Of a stretch of DNA of 7,423 nucleotides, positions 1-6,092 are shown in pieces. Numbering within the stretch: position 1 is the first letter of the stretch; every line of letters starts with the position of its first letter. Position numbers and translations under genes: made by a program. The stretch lies in contig JABDJR010000470.1 in assembly GCA_013003415.1 (NCBI GenBank), positions 1 to 7,423 on the forward strand, read 5' to 3'. Under the pieces are notes generated by a model. It searched no databases. It saw only the letters and a program-made list of their open reading frames with translations, and was not told where the DNA came from. Source of the stretch: Candidatus Eiseniibacteriota bacterium (GTDB taxonomy: Bacteria > Eisenbacteria > RBG-16-71-46 > JABDJR01).

Positions 1-2
1 CA

Positions 3-455
3 AGCACCCCAAGCCCGCCTCCAGGTGGCGCGACCCGTTTTCGCTCCGGCCTGGCCTTGGCTGGTGCGAATAGCAAGGCGGCTAGCTACTCGGAAAACGA
101 TGGTTTGCTTCTCGCCGGCGAAATCCAGCTTCTGGATCTAACCGGCATGGAGCTGGTCGTGCTTTCAGCCTGTCATACCGGACTGGGCGAGATCGAAGCT
201 GGGGAGGGGGTCTTTGGCCTGCCCCGGGCATTCAGGATCGCCGGAGCACGTTCTTTGGTGGTCAGCCTCTTCGCGGTGGACGATGCAATGACCCAAGGAT
301 GGATGAAAAAGTTCTATTTTCGCCATTTTAGGGAAAATAAATCGGTTTTACAGGCGTATAACGAAACAATGGACGAAAAACTGTCTAAACTGCGTTTAGA
401 AGGGAAAACCACGCACCCCTTCTACTGGGCAGGTTTCGTTGCTGTTGGCCACTAG
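3..455 (+). CDS. CHAT-domain (caspase-like) protein, C-terminal part, cut by left edge
   Basis: The reading frame is open from base 3, so the gene begins outside the window and only the last 150 residues are visible. They match the end of a CHAT domain, a caspase-like cysteine protease fold: RSGLALAGAN near the start, then a DG..LAGEI segment, ELVVLSACHTGLGE, GEGVFGLPRAF..AGAR and VVSLFAVDD, ending in HPFYWAGFVAVG. The SACHTG cysteine (codon 171-173) is the expected nucleophile. The partner histidine normally lies 40-60 residues upstream, outside the window. Many family members carry N-terminal TPR repeats, but none can be seen here. A TTG at 57 lies inside the conserved domain and is not the true start. 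The next gene starts 72 bases downstream on the same strand with no clear terminator or promoter between, so co-transcription is plausible. The family call is firm; substrate and role are unknown. Confidence 0.92.
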   Translation, partial: STPSPPPGGATRFRSGLALAGANSKAASYSENDGLLLAGEIQLLDLTGMELVVLSACHTGLGEIEAGEGVFGLPRAFRIAGARSLVVSLFAVDDAMTQGWMKKFYFRHFRENKSVLQAYNETMDEKLSKLRLEGKTTHPFYWAGFVAVGH

Positions 456-459
456 GCCA
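446..459 (+). repeat. Small inverted repeat over the CHAT stop codon
   Basis: TGGCC and GGCCA flank the loop ACTA, giving a perfect 5-bp stem that includes the TAG stop (453-455). No T-run follows, so it does not look like an intrinsic terminator. The rest of the gap to the next gene holds no recognisable promoter. Confidence 0.3.
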
Positions 460-500
460 TCTCCGGATAGGTCCCCCTGGCGGAGGCCCACCTTGTAGAA

Positions 501-523
501 GGATCTCACTAACGAGGAGATCC
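501..523 (+). promoter_or_regulatory. Hairpin overlapping the Shine-Dalgarno of the small peptide gene
   Basis: GGATCTC (501-507) and GAGATCC (517-523) form a perfect 7-bp stem around a 9-base loop. The Shine-Dalgarno GAGGAG (514-519) sits across the loop and the 3' arm, 8 bases before the ATG at 528. In the mRNA this hairpin would bury half of the ribosome binding site, so it could limit translation of the peptide. The pairing is visible in the sequence; a regulatory role is inference. Confidence 0.45.
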
Positions 524-527
524 GAAA

Positions 528-776
528 ATGGAATCCATTAAGAAGTCAAAAGTAAGCGCGCGTCTCAAAGAAGCTGCAACTGGCGCTCGCGCAATCCTGT
601 GTGCCCTTCTCATTCCTCTAATCTTTGGTGCGAAAGCTGAAGAAGCCCAGGCAAGCCCACAACCCACCGATATTAGTTTCTCTGAGACTGGAGAGATCCA
701 GTACCCCACGGATCTTGTTATGACCCCACTTGAAAATAACGATCCTCCTACCTCTAACACACGTTGCGGCCGCTAA
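528..776 (+). CDS. Small peptide with signal-like N-terminus; candidate radical SAM RiPP precursor
   Basis: This encodes 82 residues with no family I recognise. The N-terminus is basic (MESIKKSKVSARLK). A hydrophobic stretch follows at about residues 21-34 (AILCALLIPLIFG), then AKA (35-37) and AQA (40-42), both plausible signal peptidase I sites. The remaining roughly 40 residues are polar and rich in Pro, Thr, Asn, Asp and Glu, and end in NTRCGR. Cysteines are C24 in the hydrophobic stretch and C80 near the end. Aromatic residues in the presumed core are F51 and Y59. The start is supported by GAGGAG 8 bases upstream. The radical SAM gene begins 21 bases after the stop, which is the typical layout of precursor and maturase. 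GrrA-type cyclophane precursors also have signal-like leaders, but the Gly/Arg-rich repeats of that family are absent. It could instead be an unmodified small exported protein. Confidence 0.72.
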   Translation: MESIKKSKVSARLKEAATGARAILCALLIPLIFGAKAEEAQASPQPTDISFSETGEIQYPTDLVMTPLENNDPPTSNTRCGR

Positions 777-786
777 CTCCAATCTC

Positions 787-790
787 AGGA
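787..790 (+). promoter_or_regulatory. Ribosome binding site of the radical SAM gene
   Basis: AGGA lies 7 bases before the ATG at 798. It favours this start over the in-frame ATGs at 822 and 846, which lack a comparable upstream motif. Confidence 0.55.
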
Positions 791-797
791 TCACATC

Positions 798-1820
798 ATG
801 TATAGCAAGCAAGCCACCGCCATGCAGCGTGTTGTTCATTCGTCGATGTCTAATCAGAATTTGCATCTGATTGTTCTTCCGACGGAGGGATGTAATTTCC
901 GCTGCACCTACTGCTATGAAGAATTCAGGCTCAGCCGCATGAAACGCGAGGTCCGCGAGGGCCTCGCTCGTTTCATTCAGAAACGAGCCTCGAATTTAAA
1001 ACGTCTCAACCTGTCGTGGTTTGGGGGAGAGCCCCTTCTTGCCTACGACATCATCCTGGATCTCTTACACACGGTTAAGCGTGTGAGGGCCGAGAAGCCG
1101 GACCTCGAATTCGTCTCTGAGATGACGACCAATGGGTACAACCTCACGGTAGAGCGTTTTCAGGAGTTACTAGGCTTGGGTGTTACGCGATATCAAATCT
1201 CGCTGGATGGCCCTCAGGCTGAGCATGACAAACGCAGGGTGAAGGCGAATGGTGAGGGAACCTTTGAGCAAATCTGGAACAACCTTCTTTCCTTTCGTGA
1301 GATCGAGGGTGATTTCGAAGTTGTTCTAAGGCTCCACGTAGACCGAGATAACCTGTTCCAGATTCCTTCTGTGATTCGAGAGATTGCAGAGAGCTTTGGG
1401 GGTGACTCTCGGTTCAAACTCTTCATTCGGCCCATCTCTAAGCTTGGAGGCCAAAACGATGAGAAGCTCCCGATTCTTGAGGGAGAAGACATCGACGCCG
1501 CCATGAACTCGATGAAAAAACTGGCGAAGGAGCTCAAGGTCAGCCTATTCGGGGAGTCCGACGAGGGCCCGTCTGTTTGTTACGCCACGCGTGCCAATTC
1601 GTTTGTGGTGCGCTCCGATGGGCGACTGAACAAATGTACGGTCGCCCTAGAAAAAGAAGAAAATCAGGTTGGCCGAATTCTTCCCGATGGCACGTTAAAG
1701 ATAGAAAGGGATCTCATGGTCCGCTGGATGAGAGGGCTTTTCAGCGAAGATACCGAAGAGTTGGAATGCCCTTTAGTGGGGATAGAAAAGGCACTGAGGT
1801 TGGAAAAAGCCGCCTCTTAA
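798..1820 (+). CDS. Radical SAM peptide maturase with reduced SPASM/Twitch-type C-terminus
   Basis: This 340-residue protein should bind a [4Fe-4S] cluster and S-adenosylmethionine and carry out radical chemistry, most likely on the small peptide encoded just upstream. Residues 27-41 read LPTEGCNFRCTYCYE, with the CxxxCxxC cluster cysteines at C32, C36 and C39. The SAM-contact motif GGEP is at 76-79, MTTNGY at 109-114 and QISLDGP at 133-139. The C-terminal region has C261 (SVCYATRANSF), C280 (GRLNKCTVAL), the NQVGRILPDGTL segment and a last cysteine C324 (LECPL). These are hallmarks of SPASM-related peptide maturases, but the usual final cysteine cluster (CP..PLCGGC) is absent, so any auxiliary cluster has few protein ligands. 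The domain content resembles rSAM enzymes paired with short precursors. The modification made cannot be read from the sequence. A GrrM-like cyclophane enzyme is one possibility. Confidence 0.93.
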   Translation: MYSKQATAMQRVVHSSMSNQNLHLIVLPTEGCNFRCTYCYEEFRLSRMKREVREGLARFIQKRASNLKRLNLSWFGGEPLLAYDIILDLLHTVKRVRAEKPDLEFVSEMTTNGYNLTVERFQELLGLGVTRYQISLDGPQAEHDKRRVKANGEGTFEQIWNNLLSFREIEGDFEVVLRLHVDRDNLFQIPSVIREIAESFGGDSRFKLFIRPISKLGGQNDEKLPILEGEDIDAAMNSMKKLAKELKVSLFGESDEGPSVCYATRANSFVVRSDGRLNKCTVALEKEENQVGRILPDGTLKIERDLMVRWMRGLFSEDTEELECPLVGIEKALRLEKAAS

Positions 1821-1861
1821 AACAGAAAGGTTGTCATAAGGCACTCATACGACACACGGTA

Positions 1862-1886
1862 CTACTCGTTTTCTGGGTAGGTTTTT
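1862..1886 (+). terminator. Weak intrinsic terminator-like hairpin after the radical SAM gene
   Basis: CTACTC (1862-1867) pairs with GGGTAG (1875-1880) through one T-G wobble, with loop GTTTTCT, and is followed by GTTTTT (1881-1886). Stem and T-run match a rho-independent terminator, though the stem is short. It would separate the peptide/radical SAM genes from the sigma factor gene. Confidence 0.35.
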
Positions 1887-1900
1887 AGGGTTTCGTCTCT

Positions 1901-1906
1901 TATAAT
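1901..1906 (+). promoter_or_regulatory. Candidate -10 element (TATAAT) upstream of the sigma factor gene
   Basis: A perfect TATAAT lies 30 bases before the ATG at 1937 and would give a leader of about 25 bases. No good TTGACA-like -35 is seen at 16-18 bases upstream (the region reads TAGGTT), and no GGAAC-type ECF element is evident, so the promoter call rests on the -10 alone. Confidence 0.45.
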
Positions 1907-1936
1907 CTCGGCCTCTCCTCCAACTCATTAGGAAGA

Positions 1937-2566
1937 ATGGCCAAATCTAAGGGTTCCTGGGACCCTGCTCACTTCCGAGCGACCTATCCGAAGTTTCTCG
2001 AGTTACTCGACACAGATCCTGAACAATCCTGGGTCGGATTCTCGGAGTACGTCTGGAAGTTTCTGGAGCACCGGAAACCCGATAGTTTCCGAGGCCTAGA
2101 CCAGGAAACCCAAGAAGACATCGTCGCCGACCTCATTGCAAAGGCTCGTATCGACGACTACAAACTGCTGCGAAGCTATGAAGATCGTGGAGTAGCTTTT
2201 TCGGCCTGGGTTCGTCGGGTGTTAAGAAACCGCGCTTTCGACATCTTGAGAAGATCAAGTCCGAAAGCTCTGGATCAAGAAAACACGGAAACCGCACATG
2301 CCGATGCCATTCGCAACCTCGCCATTGAAGAGATTATTTGCAAAGTGCAAGCGTGCATGGATAAGTTGCCTTCCAACCGAAGACTGCTTTTGCAGTACAG
2401 CGCCGACGGCTTTCAACCGCGGCAATTGAAGTTCATTGCCGGTGAAGGCTATGAAGATAACAAGAAACTCGGGGATCTCATGCGAACCATTCGCAGAAGC
2501 GTTCTTCGGTGTTTAAAGAGAAAAGACATTCGCGAAGAAGACCTTCGCGACGCGTTGCGAGAATAG
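1937..2566 (+). CDS. ECF-like RNA polymerase sigma factor, sigma-70 family, divergent region 4
   Basis: This 209-residue protein has the size and layout of an ECF sigma factor, which directs RNA polymerase to a small set of promoters. Region 2 is at about residues 55-108: QEDIVADLIAKA, then GVAFSAWVRRVLRNRAFDIL ending in RR, very close to the usual helices that bind core polymerase and the -10 element. Region 4 would be at about 133-195. It keeps a DKLPSNRRLLLQYSADGF start, but the DNA-reading helix (PRQLKFIAGEGYEDNKKLGD) departs strongly from the canonical EIA..LG...TVKSR pattern. The N-terminus carries about 50 extra residues before region 2. The Shine-Dalgarno AGGA (1930-1933) is only 3 bases from the ATG, tighter than usual; no other in-frame Met follows within the N-terminal 100 residues. 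The next gene starts 8 bases after the stop and is probably its regulator. Confidence 0.8.
   Translation: MAKSKGSWDPAHFRATYPKFLELLDTDPEQSWVGFSEYVWKFLEHRKPDSFRGLDQETQEDIVADLIAKARIDDYKLLRSYEDRGVAFSAWVRRVLRNRAFDILRRSSPKALDQENTETAHADAIRNLAIEEIICKVQACMDKLPSNRRLLLQYSADGFQPRQLKFIAGEGYEDNKKLGDLMRTIRRSVLRCLKRKDIREEDLRDALRE
2530..2550 (+). repeat. 8-bp perfect inverted repeat near the end of the sigma gene
   Basis: TCGCGAAG (2530-2537) and CTTCGCGA (2543-2549 plus A2550) pair perfectly around a 5-base loop AAGAC, 24 bases before the next start codon. There is no T-run. It may affect translation coupling into the next gene, or may simply follow from the repeated Arg-Glu-Glu-Asp-Leu-Arg coding sequence. 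Confidence 0.35.
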
Positions 2567-2574
2567 AGGAAGCC

Positions 2575-3321
2575 ATGAACAACAATATCGATGTTTTGCT
2601 CGATCGCCTGATTCGAGAAGCAGGAAACGACGGAGCAGACCACGTTCTTCCCAATGATGTTTTGGAGTCCTACCTCAACGGCTCTCTAGATGCAGCCGAG
2701 AAAGCTAAGGTCGACCATCTTCTCTCTCGTTCCCCCGATCTTCGGGAGGACCTTGCCCTCTTTGCGGAAACGTCCGCCAGCGTTGATCAGCCTGAGCCGG
2801 CGCCCCTTGAGCTTATCCAGTCCCCCAAGTTCTCGATTGCCAAATGGTGGCCGGTGGCTATTCCGGCCGCCGCAGCCGCGTTGATTTTCTTTGCTTTCCC
2901 AAAAGATTCCGCTCTCCAACTCGATCTCGCTAATACCTATAACTCGGAGTACTTCAATCTCAACTCCCGATCCGCCGGGCAAGGTGAGTTGCAGCCCGAA
3001 ACCGCAGCCGGTCGGGCCTACCGCTTGCTGATCCAGGGTAGCCAAGCCCCCGGAGCCCATCCCGACGCACAGAAACAACCCCAAGAAATTCAACTGGTTG
3101 GGTTTGGAGATGCCAGATACCTTGCCGAGGTTCCCGTAGATGCAAGTAACCTCGAAGTGCGAATCATGATCTTCCCCAGTTACGAAGTTCTTGCCGCACC
3201 GCTCTCGGCGGAGCAAACACGCGTCACGGCCCCTCAAGCCGAAAAAATTGCAGTAACGCTTGTGTACAAGCTTGAGGGCAAGTATTTCGCAACCCCGGCG
3301 GAGACATTTACCGCTCCTTAA
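2575..3321 (+). CDS. Membrane-anchored anti-sigma-factor-like protein lacking zinc ligands
   Basis: The start chosen is ATG 2575, with AGAGGA just upstream (2565-2570). A GTG at 2509 is in frame but lies inside the sigma gene and would add a basic stretch with no merit. The product is 248 residues. Residues 24-62 (VLPNDVLESYLNGSLDAAEK and onward to H48 and DLREDL) follow the helical pattern of zf-HC2 anti-sigma domains. The histidine is kept, but both cysteines of the HxxxCxxC motif are replaced (HLLSRSPDL). One membrane helix lies at about 91-108 (WWPVAIPAAAAALIFFAF), placing the N-terminus in the cytoplasm and about 140 C-terminal residues in the periplasm. That outer part matches no domain I know. 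It probably holds the adjacent sigma factor inactive until a signal arrives. This is inferred from gene order and topology; there are no decisive motifs. Confidence 0.68.
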   Translation: MNNNIDVLLDRLIREAGNDGADHVLPNDVLESYLNGSLDAAEKAKVDHLLSRSPDLREDLALFAETSASVDQPEPAPLELIQSPKFSIAKWWPVAIPAAAAALIFFAFPKDSALQLDLANTYNSEYFNLNSRSAGQGELQPETAAGRAYRLLIQGSQAPGAHPDAQKQPQEIQLVGFGDARYLAEVPVDASNLEVRIMIFPSYEVLAAPLSAEQTRVTAPQAEKIAVTLVYKLEGKYFATPAETFTAP

Positions 3322-3333
3322 TCATTTTTAAGG
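3316..3333 (+). terminator. AT-rich hairpin over the stop codon of the anti-sigma-like gene
   Basis: CCTTAA (3316-3321) and TTAAGG (3328-3333) form a perfect 6-bp stem around TCATTT, followed by TTTG. The stop TAA (3319-3321) lies in the 5' arm. The stem is weak and the T-run short, so termination would be partial at best. The gap up to 3374 shows no convincing -35/-10 pair; a TATCAT at 3355-3360 is the only hint. Confidence 0.25.
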
Positions 3334-3374
3334 TTTGATCTAGGCACGCTGGGGTATCATCCACACCCACGCCT

Positions 3375-6086
3375 ATGATCAAGTCATTTGCTGAAATACG
3401 TCCCCATGAACGCCGCGCTGTTTTTTCGGCGTTCTTTACCCTCTTCGGTATTCTCTGTGCCCATGCGGTTCTAGAGACGGCCCGAGATACACTGTTTCTT
3501 TCGAGTCTTCCGGCCTCACAACTTGCTTGGGTGTATCTTGGAGTGGCCTTTGTTTCGATTCTATTGTTCTTTCTCCAGAACGATGCGGGAAAGACACAGA
3601 AGCGCGCCCTAGTTAGTTGGCTCCTTGCTTCGATTGCTATTACGGTTGCGTTTTGGTTTTCCACCGCGAGCGGAAAGTTTGTTGCCCTCTTTGGGCTTTA
3701 CGTTTGGACGGGAGTGTTCGCAACCCTTGTCGTCGTCCGTTTCTGGACCTTGGTGGGAGACATGTTTTCCCTCTCTCAGGCCAAACGCCTCTTCTCCCTG
3801 ATTGGGGTGGGGAGTGTCCTCGGCGCCATGGTCGGATCCGCTTTGGCCGGATTCCTAGCCTCTCGTCTTGAGGCACGTCATCTCCTTTTGGCCTCCTCAG
3901 GAATTCTGTTCCTCACCGCGCTCATCCCAGTGGCTTTCCTTCCCAAGGTGACCGCACCCGCAACCATAGCCCCCTCAAGAGATCCGGGAAAGCGCTTGGC
4001 TGATTCTCTTCGGGTGATTTGGGGAGATGGCTACCTTACGCGTGTGCAAGGCATTCTTTTAATTTCGACGATTGCCGTTACCTTGGTGGACTTCATTTTT
4101 AAAAGCTACGTTTCCGCCAACTTTGAGCCAGCGCAGTTGGGGCAAGTGTTTGGAATTACCTATTTCGCTCTCAATATTCTCTCCCTCATGGCCCAGATAT
4201 TCTTGGTGTCGTGGTTGGTCCGGTCCTTTGGTGTCGATCGTGTGCTTTCCGTGTTTCCGGCGTTGCTCCTGGGGGGAGCCGTATTCTTACTTCTCAGCGG
4301 GGGTTTGGTCGCAAGTTTCTTGCTGAAGTTGTTTGACGGTGGCCTGCGCCATTCCCTTCAGCGGACAGCCACCGAAGTTCTTTATGTTCCCCTTGCTACG
4401 GAAGTACGTTCCCGAGTGAAGGGTGTCATTGATGTGCTGGGTCAGCGCGGAGGGCAAGCTCTGGCGTCGGGACTCATTCTGGCAACCGCCACGCTTTCCA
4501 ATTCTGAGACCATTCTCGCAGCGGTGTTAATCATTCTTTGCGGGATTTGGATTGCCATTGCCTTCGATATTAAAAAGTTCTATTTAGCGCTTTTTCGAAG
4601 CACCCTCAATGAGGTTTCGTTCAGAACTCGCCTTGAGTTTCCGGAAATGGATTTGGCTTCCCTCGAATCACTCATGGCTTCGCTCAATAGTCCGGTAGAT
4701 GGTGAGGTGTTGGCGGCACTCGACCTTTTGGCCGACCAAGATCGGGCGCACGTGATTCCCGCACTCATTCTTTATCACCCATCCTCAGTGGTCGTTGCCA
4801 AGGCTCTGGAAGTATTTACCAAAGCCGGTCGAAGCGATTTCGTTCCCATTACCCATCGTCTGACCGAGCATGAAGACCCAGAGATCCGCGCGGCGACGAT
4901 TCGAACCCTGGGGTGGGTAGCGCCCGACGTGGCGCTGTACGAGCGTTTCCAAAATGACTTAAGCCCTAAGGTGCGAGCCAGCGCTCTCATCGGCCTCATT
5001 TCCCACGGCGCGATTCCTGCCGAAGAGGGTGATACACGGCTCTTAACTTTGGCGGGGGGAGGTACGGTCGATGAAAAAGTGGCTGTCGCGCAGGCCATTC
5101 GATTTAGCCCCGGGGCTCGATTCGAGGGAGTCTTGCTGGTGCTTGCCACGAGCAAAGATGAACCTGTGCTTCAGGCGGTGCTGAATGCCATGAAAGAGAT
5201 ACGGAGTCCCGCCTTCATTCCGAGCCTTATGGAGATGTTACCCAACCGACGTCTCCGACGTTCGGCTCGGGAATGTTTAGTAAGCATTGGGGTGGAATCT
5301 TTAGACCAGTTGCAGGAAGGGCTAGCCAATCCCCACCTCAATCGAAAGATTCGGTTGCAGCTTCCGCGGACCGTCAGTTTGTTCTCGCCAAGGATAGCGG
5401 CTCCGATCCTGCAAGAGAATCTGGTTAGCTTGGAAGATGGAGCGGTGCGTTATCGGATTATTCGGGCTCTTGTCCGACTCCAGGAAGAAAACGACGATGT
5501 AGAAATTGATCGTGCTGCGATTCAAAGGATTGTCGACTCCAATCTCAGAACCGCGTTCAACCTTTTGGGATGGCAGGCAACTCTTGAGGAGGGGGGAAGA
5601 GAAGATCCGAAACGGAACACGGAGGTTCAAGAGCTCATTCGAGATCTGCTCCATCACAAAGAGGTTCAGGCCCGAGAAAGAATCTTCGACCTTTTGGGCC
5701 TGATTTACCCGGGCGAAGATGTGAAAAACATCTTTCGAGGTTTGAACAGCGCCAATCGCAAAGTGCGCGACAGTTCGGCCGAGCTTTTAGAGAATTTTCT
5801 AGAGCCCCATCAGCGAGGTCCCATGCTGGCTCTTTTCGATGATCTTCCGTTGGCGGAGCGCCATCTTCGTGGCGGGGGGTATAATCGCCCGCGGCCTAGA
5901 AACTACGAAGACCTAATGCGAGCCCTGCTGGAGCGGAGAGGTGTTGGAATCCGAGCTCTTGTCGTGTTTCACGTGGGAGAATTGAAGCTCAGAAATCTTA
6001 GGGGGGCCATCGAACAACTTCCCTCAGATTTGGCGGGGCTGGTATCCCAAGAAGTTGATCGAACCCTGAAGTTGTTGAGGAATTAG
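3375..6086 (+). CDS. Nucleotide-carrier/MFS-like membrane protein with C-terminal HEAT repeats
   Basis: This 903-residue fusion has an integral membrane part at about residues 12-400, with around 12 hydrophobic helices. It starts EIRPHERRAVFSAFFTLFG, then ETARDTLFL, and contains FWTLVGDMFSLSQAKRLFSL followed by a Gly-rich helix. These features are typical of bacterial ATP/ADP-carrier-related (Npt/Tlc-like) and MFS-like proteins. Residues from about 420 to 903 are soluble and built of paired helices of HEAT type, for example DPEIRAATIRTLGWVAP (501-517), SPKVRASALIGLISHG (530-545) and NRKVRDSSAELLENFL (794-809). The start fits the family, although no Shine-Dalgarno precedes it. The transported substrate cannot be told; nucleotide exchange should not be assumed from fold similarity. 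The next gene begins 6 bases later and encodes cyclic-nucleotide-binding-like domains, which in related proteins may be fused to the same chain. Confidence 0.82.
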   Translation: MIKSFAEIRPHERRAVFSAFFTLFGILCAHAVLETARDTLFLSSLPASQLAWVYLGVAFVSILLFFLQNDAGKTQKRALVSWLLASIAITVAFWFSTASGKFVALFGLYVWTGVFATLVVVRFWTLVGDMFSLSQAKRLFSLIGVGSVLGAMVGSALAGFLASRLEARHLLLASSGILFLTALIPVAFLPKVTAPATIAPSRDPGKRLADSLRVIWGDGYLTRVQGILLISTIAVTLVDFIFKSYVSANFEPAQLGQVFGITYFALNILSLMAQIFLVSWLVRSFGVDRVLSVFPALLLGGAVFLLLSGGLVASFLLKLFDGGLRHSLQRTATEVLYVPLATEVRSRVKGVIDVLGQRGGQALASGLILATATLSNSETILAAVLIILCGIWIAIAFDIKKFYLALFRSTLNEVSFRTRLEFPEMDLASLESLMASLNSPVDGEVLAALDLLADQDRAHVIPALILYHPSSVVVAKALEVFTKAGRSDFVPITHRLTEHEDPEIRAATIRTLGWVAPDVALYERFQNDLSPKVRASALIGLISHGAIPAEEGDTRLLTLAGGGTVDEKVAVAQAIRFSPGARFEGVLLVLATSKDEPVLQAVLNAMKEIRSPAFIPSLMEMLPNRRLRRSARECLVSIGVESLDQLQEGLANPHLNRKIRLQLPRTVSLFSPRIAAPILQENLVSLEDGAVRYRIIRALVRLQEENDDVEIDRAAIQRIVDSNLRTAFNLLGWQATLEEGGREDPKRNTEVQELIRDLLHHKEVQARERIFDLLGLIYPGEDVKNIFRGLNSANRKVRDSSAELLENFLEPHQRGPMLALFDDLPLAERHLRGGGYNRPRPRNYEDLMRALLERRGVGIRALVVFHVGELKLRNLRGAIEQLPSDLAGLVSQEVDRTLKLLRN

Positions 6087-6090
6087 AGGG
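6077..6090 (+). promoter_or_regulatory. Ribosome binding region of the second gene in the pair
   Basis: GAGGA (6077-6081, 11 bases before the ATG) and GAGGG (6086-6090, 2 bases before it) flank the stop codon of the upstream gene. Neither has ideal spacing, so translation is probably coupled to ribosomes finishing the preceding gene. Confidence 0.4.
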
Positions 6091-6092
6091 TC

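Noticed and set aside
766..773. GCGGCCGC palindrome at the end of the peptide gene.
   Set aside because: It encodes the last residues and the surroundings show no vector or operator sequence; taken as chance.
509..866. Two overlapping - strand open frames (509-760 and 618-866) opposite the small peptide gene.
   Set aside because: The + strand peptide has a correctly spaced GAGGAG and an operon-like position before the maturase; the - strand frames have neither and show no recognisable domain.
1577..1888. Open frame in +2 running past the end of the radical SAM gene, with GCHKALIRHTVLLVFW near its end, possibly the lost C-terminus of the maturase after a frameshift.
   Set aside because: The radical SAM frame stays family-like up to LECPL (residues 322-326), close to where I expect this kind of protein to end. 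The +2 frame lacks the CP..C.GGC pattern of a full SPASM ending and overlaps coding sequence as a shadow. An alignment of homologues would settle it.
2686..3237. 183-residue open frame on the - strand opposite the anti-sigma-like gene.
   Set aside because: It lies wholly within a well-supported + strand gene, has no ribosome binding site noted and resembles no family; a shadow frame.
3335..3360. TTGATC (3335-3340) and TATCAT (3355-3360) as a promoter for the carrier gene.
   Set aside because: The spacing is 14 bases, too short for a normal sigma-70 promoter, and both hexamers are imperfect.
4580..5657. Several - strand open frames opposite the HEAT-repeat region.
   Set aside because: They mirror the codon pattern of the long + strand gene and show no domain or start signal of their own.
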